DNA of 64,000 nucleotides from Halorientalis sp. IM1011 (lineage in GTDB: Archaea > Halobacteriota > Halobacteria > Halobacteriales > Haloarculaceae): NCBI RefSeq assembly GCF_001989615.1, contig NZ_CP019067.1, positions 2,852,001-2,916,000 of the forward strand, given 5' to 3'. The notes under the pieces were generated by a model. That model had not been told where the DNA came from and searched no databases. It saw only the letters and a program-made list of their open reading frames with translations. Positions 59,269 to 64,000 of this stretch are shown here, piece after piece. Positions within the stretch are counted from its first letter, which is position 1, and each line of letters starts with the position of its first letter. The position numbers were made by a program, and so were the translations under genes.

Positions 59269-59922
59269 GCACCACCAGTTCACCACAGGCCAATCCTTGG
59301 TTATGCGGAAAGTAGTAGACGCGACGACTGTTGCACGCACAGGTAAGTGCAGGCGGCCGGAACTGTCACTGGTGGTGAATATAGCCACCGACCGCCGGAA
59401 CTGGCTCGGTACTGTCCGCGAGCGTGAACGAGTGCATCCGGCGTATGGACTGTCAAACCCAGGTACAGCAGGGGTCCGAACCGATCCGCAGGAATCCGGT
59501 ATCCGAGAGCCCGACGGTTCTCGATTCCCGGGTTCTTTCGAGTTTGTCCGGCTTTCTGTCGGCAGACGGATCGGACGAGCGGCGGGAGCGCCCCGGAATC
59601 GACTCGCGGGGACTGACTGTCGCCGGTGACGAAACGTTGCGCCAGTTGCAGTCGCGGTAAGCCGATCCCCTGTCGTTTCGCTGGCGGCCGGCATCCGGAT
59701 TACCGGGGCGCGAGGGCGACCCGACCCCGCTCGCCACGCTGATCGGCGGTGGCCACGGTGGCATGGTGAAGGGGAGCGAGCCAGAGCCTGCCGGATGTCC
59801 GGCCGGCCGCTGACGGTTTCGGACACGCACGGATACACTCGGTTTCGCTGCACCACGGTCGACCCGTGGGGCTGGTACGCGCTGGATTACAATCTCGGAG
59901 TCCGCTCTTCCCGACGGGAGGG
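59269..59922. other. Intergenic stretch with no convincing gene
   Basis: 654 bp between the divergent DUF4397 and TauE/SafE genes. Open frames here are short, basic and Pro/Arg-rich, unlike the haloarchaeal coding pattern, and no tRNA, repeat or CRISPR was seen. It holds the two promoters. It could carry an unrecognised RNA or a decayed gene. Confidence 0.6.
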
Positions 59923-60933
59923 ATGTCCGGAGGACGGATCACGGAGATAGAGGACGTCGAACCGGCGTACGGGAATAGAGACATCGACGCCGTGGCGCGG
60001 GAACTCGATCGGCAGTCGCTGGCGGAACGGGCCCGGATCGGTCAGCGGACCCGCCGCCGACTCGGCTGGCTCGCGGTCGTGTTCGTCGCTGGCTTCCTCA
60101 CGAGTGTCTGGATTGCTGGCGTCCGGCCGGCCGATCCCGCCGCTGTGGGTCGGCTGTTCGTCCCGTCGGTGATCGTCGCCGGCGCGGTCTTTCAGACACT
60201 CGATTCGGCCGCCGGGATGGGGTTCGGGACCGCGCTCTCTCCGCTCCTGTTCTCGCTGAACTACGCGCCGCTGGAGGTTGTCCCGGCCCTCCTCGTCACC
60301 CAGAGTATAAGCGGCTTACTCGCCGGTGCGATGCACCACGAGTTCGAAAACGTCGAGTTCTCGATCCGGCCGCCACTGACCGACGCGACCCGTGCCGTGC
60401 TCGTGCTGACCGCAGGTGGCGTCGTCGGTGCCGTCCTGTCGATCCTGATCGCATACCTCGCGCTAGGGCTCCCCGGAACCGTGATCGAGGGGTACGTCGC
60501 CGTTCTCGTGATCGGCATGGGGGTAATCGGTGTCGCCAGACAGTATCTCCCGCGCTCGAACGTCTACCGCCCGCGCCGGCTGGTCGGGTTCGCCCTGCTG
60601 GCGGGCGTCAATCAGGGTATCTCCGGCGGTGGCTTCGGCCCCGTCGTGACGCTCGGGCAGATCTTCGCCGGTGTCTACGAGAAGACCGCGGCGGCGATCA
60701 CCGCGCTCGCGGAAGGGCTGGTTTCGATCGTCGGAACGCTCCTGTACCTGACGCTGTTCGCAGTCGGCCTCTCCGTCGAGTTCGTGTTACTCCCCTCCCT
60801 GCTCGTCGGATCGGTTTTCGCCGCCGTCCTCGCACCGTACCTGGTCCGGGTTGTCCCTGGAAAACTGCTGGCGTATCTCATCCCCGTCTACGCCTTCGGG
60901 ATCGGGCTTGTCGTGCTCTTGCAACTCGCGTGA
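59923..60933 (+). CDS. TauE/SafE-family permease
   Basis: 336 aa from ATG 59923. An N-terminal charged region (~50 residues) is followed by about eight helices. The family motif G-x-x-x-G-F-G-x-x-L-x-P-L appears as AAGMGFGTALSPLLFSLNYAPLEVVPALL (about 105-130), with a second half GVNQGISGGGFGPVVTLGQ (about 230-248). TauE/SafE proteins export or import sulfite, sulfoacetate and other small organic anions. No sulfur-metabolism gene is adjacent. Confidence 0.88.
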   Translation: MSGGRITEIEDVEPAYGNRDIDAVARELDRQSLAERARIGQRTRRRLGWLAVVFVAGFLTSVWIAGVRPADPAAVGRLFVPSVIVAGAVFQTLDSAAGMGFGTALSPLLFSLNYAPLEVVPALLVTQSISGLLAGAMHHEFENVEFSIRPPLTDATRAVLVLTAGGVVGAVLSILIAYLALGLPGTVIEGYVAVLVIGMGVIGVARQYLPRSNVYRPRRLVGFALLAGVNQGISGGGFGPVVTLGQIFAGVYEKTAAAITALAEGLVSIVGTLLYLTLFAVGLSVEFVLLPSLLVGSVFAAVLAPYLVRVVPGKLLAYLIPVYAFGIGLVVLLQLA

Positions 60934-61196
60934 CCGTCACCTGTGGGTCGTAGGCGCGTTCAAATACGACTGTGGCGAATACGCTCCCGTTAACAGGCTC
61001 GTACTGACCGCGTACTAACGGATGACTGGCCCGACGCTCGGTGAAAGATGCGACTGGCCACCGACGGCTGGGACGAACGCCCCGCCGAGACCGGCAGTCG
61101 GTGTCGGTGCGGTCGGCTGCCGCCGCTGTGTCACCGATTGCGATGCCAGAGCCGTGCTCGATCCGGCGATCAACTTCGGTCGGCAGCCGTCCGCCA

Positions 61197-64000
61197 ATGA
61201 AACGGCGTGCCCTCCTCCTTGCGATCGCAGTGACCGCCATCGGTGCGGGACTGTTGCTCGCCGGGCCCGGAACTGGCGACGCTGGAACGGTCGCCGATGA
61301 CTGCGACGCGACCGATAGCACGACGACCCCCCGCGTCACACCGTCCCCGACCACGCTGACCGACGACTGCGGGGAGGCCGGGGGTGACGACAGCGACGCG
61401 GAGACACCGATCGTTGACCCGGAAGAGACCGACGCCCCCGACGATGGCGACGGAGCCCCGCCTGACGAGTCGGACGACGGTCCCGTGACACCGACAGACG
61501 ACGAACCGGCGAATGGCGGCGACTCACCCCCAGGCGAGTCGGACGACGGCGACGGGACATCGGCGGACGGCGACGAGTTGGTGGGTGGGGACGAACCGAC
61601 GGACGGGGAGACACCGGCCGATGGAGAGACACCCGCCGACGGCGGCGTCCCCGGCGACGGTGAAACGCCTGCTGACGGGGGCGACGGAGGAGTCACACCC
61701 ACTGCGGACGGATCGTCGCCGGGCGAGCAGACGCCGACCGACGGTGTGCCCGTGGAGACGCCGTCCGCTCCGTCCGACGGTGAGTCCCCCGCCGACGGAG
61801 ACACGCCTGCGGGTGAGCCCACTACCCCGGAGTCCGGGACGACACCGACCGACGGCGGAGGCGGTACACCCGGGAACCAGACGACGCCGACGCCAGGCGA
61901 CGGTACCGGGACGCCGACCGACGGAGTCCCGGGTGACGGCACCGACCCCGGCAACCAGACCGGACCGGGGTCACAGCCCGACGACGGTAACCAGACGACT
62001 CCTGGAGGGGATGCCGGTCCAACACCGGAACAGACGGAACCGGTCGCGGGCGAACCCGACCTCGAGGCGTTCGCGCCCAACCGGACCGTCCAGCCCGGTG
62101 TCGACCGGCGACTGGCGATAAGCGTCGTCAACTCCGGCACTGTCGAGGACGGCGGAACCGGGACCGACCCCGAGGCGGAACAGGCGGTCACGACGGCCAG
62201 GAACGTCCGGGTGACACTCACCGAGGGGGACGCGCCCGTCACCGTCGAGTCCGGGACGGTTCCACTGGGCGATCTGCAAAGCGGCGCAGTCTCGCGTGCA
62301 GGGTTCGACATCGCCGTCGACGACGACGCCGATCCGGGGACCTACGAGCTCGACGCCGAGATCGAGTACGAGTTCACGGAGGAGATCGACGCGAACGACA
62401 GCGACAGGGACGAGGAGAGCGTCACGGTCCCGGTCGAACTCGTCGTCACCGAACAGGGCCGCTTCGAGGTGGAATCGGTCGACGCCGACCTGCAGATCGG
62501 CGAGCAGGGAACGGTCGAACTCGATCTGGAGAACACTGGCTCCGCGGACCTGACGGAGGCTTCGGTACTGATCCGCTCCCAGACCGGTGCGCTCCTCGTC
62601 GACGGGAGCGCCGGCCGGCAGGGAACCGGCGAGAACGACGGGGCCGCCGGTGCCGGGGCGTCCCGCTTTATCGGCGACTGGGACGCCGGCGACACCGAGT
62701 CGATCACGTTCTCGGCGACGCCGACCAACCGCTCGGCGACACAGGAGTACGCACTAGAAGCCGTCGTCCGGTACGTCGATCCCGACGGCGACCGACGGCG
62801 CTCGCGCGACCTCACCTTCGGCGTCACGCCCGAGGAGGAACAGGAGTTCTCGCTGTCGGATCTGGAGGGCGACCTCGAGGTCGACGCCGACGGCACCATT
62901 AGCGGGGAGATCACCAACGAGGGGCCGGATCCGGCCACCGACGCCGCGGTCCGGTTGGTCACCGGCGCGGACGTGGCCGTCACCGCCACCGGCGAGACCG
63001 ACGCCACGGTCGTCGCCCGCCGCGAGTCGGTGTCGCTGAGCGATCTCGACGCCGGCGAGACGGCCGACTTCGAGATCCCGGTCACGGTGCCCGACGACGC
63101 CGAACCCGGCCCCGTGCAGGTGCGACTGGTCGTCGACTACCTGAACGCCGACGGCGACCCGCGCGAGAGCCGACCGCTACGTGGTTCGGTCGAGATCGAC
63201 GACGAGGAACCAGACTTCGACCTCGACGAAGTCGACGGCGACGTGCAGGTCGGCGAAGCGGGGACTGTCTCGCTGGAACTCGACAACGAGGTCGGCGAGG
63301 ATCTCACCGAAGCGCGCGTGTCGCTCACCTCCCGGAGCGGCGACCTGCTCGTGGACGGGAGCGCGAACGCCTCCCGGTTCGTCGGCGACTGGGAGGACGG
63401 CGACTCCGAGACCGTGACGTTCGACGTCACCGCGACCAACGACTCGACCGTCGCCGAGTACCCCCTCACAGTCAGAGTCGCGTACACGGTCGACGGGGAC
63501 GACGAGCGGTCGGACCCGATCCGGACGAGCGTCGAACCCGACGCCGAGCAGGCGTTTACGATCCGGAACGTCAGTGCCACGCTCCGGGTGGGTGATGACG
63601 GCACCGTAGAGGGACGCGTGGAGAACACCGGGTCTCGGAACGTCTCGAACGCCGCGCTGGTCGTCGAGACCGGCGACGAGACCGTCACCGCCGACCGGCC
63701 GTCGGTCCCGATCGGTGACCTCGCGGTGAACGAGAGCGAATCGTTCACCTATCCGTTCGAGTTGGCCGACGACGCCGAACCCGGCCCCCGCCAGCTCCGC
63801 TTTGCCGTCGAGTACGAGACCGAGGACGGCGACCGCCGGCGGAGCGACCGGGACACCGTCACGGTCACGGTCAGCGCGGAACGCGACGGCTTCGCGGTCG
63901 TCGACACGACCGTCGAGACGCAGGTGGGCGATACGGGCACACTGACGCTAACAGTCGTAAACCGGCGGTCGGAGACGGTGAGCGACGCACGGGTCGGGCT
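61197..64000 (+). CDS. Large secreted acidic surface protein with CARDB/COG1361-type repeats, 3'-truncated
   Basis: At least 934 aa from ATG 61197; the frame is open past the window end. A signal peptide (MKRRALLLAIAVTAIGAGLLLAG) leads into ~240 residues of Gly/Asp/Thr/Pro low complexity with recurring DGETPADGE and PTDGVPGDG units. Then come repeated beta-sandwich modules of ~150 residues, each with phrases like VGEAGTVSLELDNEVGEDLTEARVSL and VTFDVTATNDSTVAEYPLTVRVAY. Similar CARDB-like modules in haloarchaeal surface proteins bind or space receptors. Functions of cell adhesion or S-layer linkage are plausible. Confidence 0.82.
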   Translation, partial: MKRRALLLAIAVTAIGAGLLLAGPGTGDAGTVADDCDATDSTTTPRVTPSPTTLTDDCGEAGGDDSDAETPIVDPEETDAPDDGDGAPPDESDDGPVTPTDDEPANGGDSPPGESDDGDGTSADGDELVGGDEPTDGETPADGETPADGGVPGDGETPADGGDGGVTPTADGSSPGEQTPTDGVPVETPSAPSDGESPADGDTPAGEPTTPESGTTPTDGGGGTPGNQTTPTPGDGTGTPTDGVPGDGTDPGNQTGPGSQPDDGNQTTPGGDAGPTPEQTEPVAGEPDLEAFAPNRTVQPGVDRRLAISVVNSGTVEDGGTGTDPEAEQAVTTARNVRVTLTEGDAPVTVESGTVPLGDLQSGAVSRAGFDIAVDDDADPGTYELDAEIEYEFTEEIDANDSDRDEESVTVPVELVVTEQGRFEVESVDADLQIGEQGTVELDLENTGSADLTEASVLIRSQTGALLVDGSAGRQGTGENDGAAGAGASRFIGDWDAGDTESITFSATPTNRSATQEYALEAVVRYVDPDGDRRRSRDLTFGVTPEEEQEFSLSDLEGDLEVDADGTISGEITNEGPDPATDAAVRLVTGADVAVTATGETDATVVARRESVSLSDLDAGETADFEIPVTVPDDAEPGPVQVRLVVDYLNADGDPRESRPLRGSVEIDDEEPDFDLDEVDGDVQVGEAGTVSLELDNEVGEDLTEARVSLTSRSGDLLVDGSANASRFVGDWEDGDSETVTFDVTATNDSTVAEYPLTVRVAYTVDGDDERSDPIRTSVEPDAEQAFTIRNVSATLRVGDDGTVEGRVENTGSRNVSNAALVVETGDETVTADRPSVPIGDLAVNESESFTYPFELADDAEPGPRQLRFAVEYETEDGDRRRSDRDTVTVTVSAERDGFAVVDTTVETQVGDTGTLTLTVVNRRSETVSDARVG

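Noticed and set aside
59453-59830. Minus-strand 125-aa frame in the empty stretch
   Set aside because: Pro/Arg/Ser-rich with no acidic bias and no start context; probably non-coding.
60878-62311. 477-aa Ser/Pro-rich minus-strand frame
   Set aside because: It is antisense to the Gly/Asp/Thr/Pro stalk of the large surface protein; the sense frame has a signal peptide and acidic haloarchaeal composition.
1-64000. CRISPR arrays
   Set aside because: No series of regularly spaced identical repeats with unique spacers was seen on either strand; the tRNA arrays have inverted, not direct, repeats.
1-64000. Insertion-sequence transposases
   Set aside because: No DDE, HUH or serine-recombinase transposase motif was seen; the only recombinase is the provirus tyrosine integrase.

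Overview
The window is chromosomal DNA of a halophilic archaeon (class Halobacteria). The evidence is the very high GC content, acidic proteins, leaderless starts about 25-28 nt after TATA-like boxes, an archaeal 7S SRP RNA, a GHMP-type shikimate kinase, GTP cyclohydrolase III, a UbiA-type archaeal lipid synthase and a ba3-type haem-copper oxidase. The genus cannot be fixed from the sequence.

Layout. 1-2.2 kb: end of a respiratory molybdoenzyme operon (haem-binding subunit, HEAT-repeat protein, small acidic protein), facing an HPP-family membrane protein. 2.9-6.5 kb: a glycosyltransferase, an alkaline-phosphatase/sulfatase-fold enzyme and an LPG-flippase-like membrane protein. 6.4-9.5 kb: an orphan molybdate/tungstate-type binding protein and small regulators. 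9.5-17.3 kb: tRNA-Thr(TGU) and tRNA-Ser(UGA), each with a tail array of mirrored T-arm repeats, among housekeeping genes (pgk, GTP cyclohydrolase III, CBS protein, pirin, pentapeptide-repeat protein). 17.4-26.2 kb: uracil-DNA glycosylase, chorismate synthase, then a copper module (P-type ATPase plus SafE-like protein) divergent from a four-gene ba3 oxidase operon. 26.3-40.4 kb: aromatic amino acid genes (aroA, tyrA, aroQ, aroK, added to aroC upstream), an Rsm22-type methyltransferase, surE, carbonic anhydrase, a voltage-gated K+ channel and a vapBC pair whose toxin is frameshifted.

40.7-54.6 kb is a genomic island at tRNA-Arg(UCG). It holds an intact vapBC pair lying between tRNA-Arg 3'-end fragments, then a provirus of about 12.8 kb bounded by an 18-bp direct repeat of the tRNA 3' end (41718-41735 and 54496-54513). 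The provirus has the pleolipovirus core in order: small multi-TM protein (VP3-like), spike (VP4-like), ORF6-like, ORF7-like and a P-loop NTPase (VP8-like). It also has a tyrosine integrase with a coupled zinc-ribbon mini-protein, a PhiH1-type repressor, AT-rich cargo that includes a PD-(D/E)XK-type protein, and a tightly overlapping reverse-strand operon with a TRD-poor mini C5 DNA methyltransferase and a large protein in the position of a replication protein. Its layout best fits a temperate betapleolipovirus of the SNJ2 type.

54.7-64 kb returns to host genes: ubiA-type lipid synthase, RAD55/KaiC-like ATPase, CoA-binding protein, the 7S SRP RNA, a DUF4397 surface protein, a TauE/SafE transporter, and the start of a giant secreted acidic protein that runs off the window.

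The most unusual structural signal is shared by all three tRNA genes. Each is followed (or was, before provirus insertion) by a hairpin linker and an inverted copy of that tRNA's own T-arm and acceptor end. Beyond this lie two core sequences (A and B) that recur between loci while their flanks match the local tRNA.
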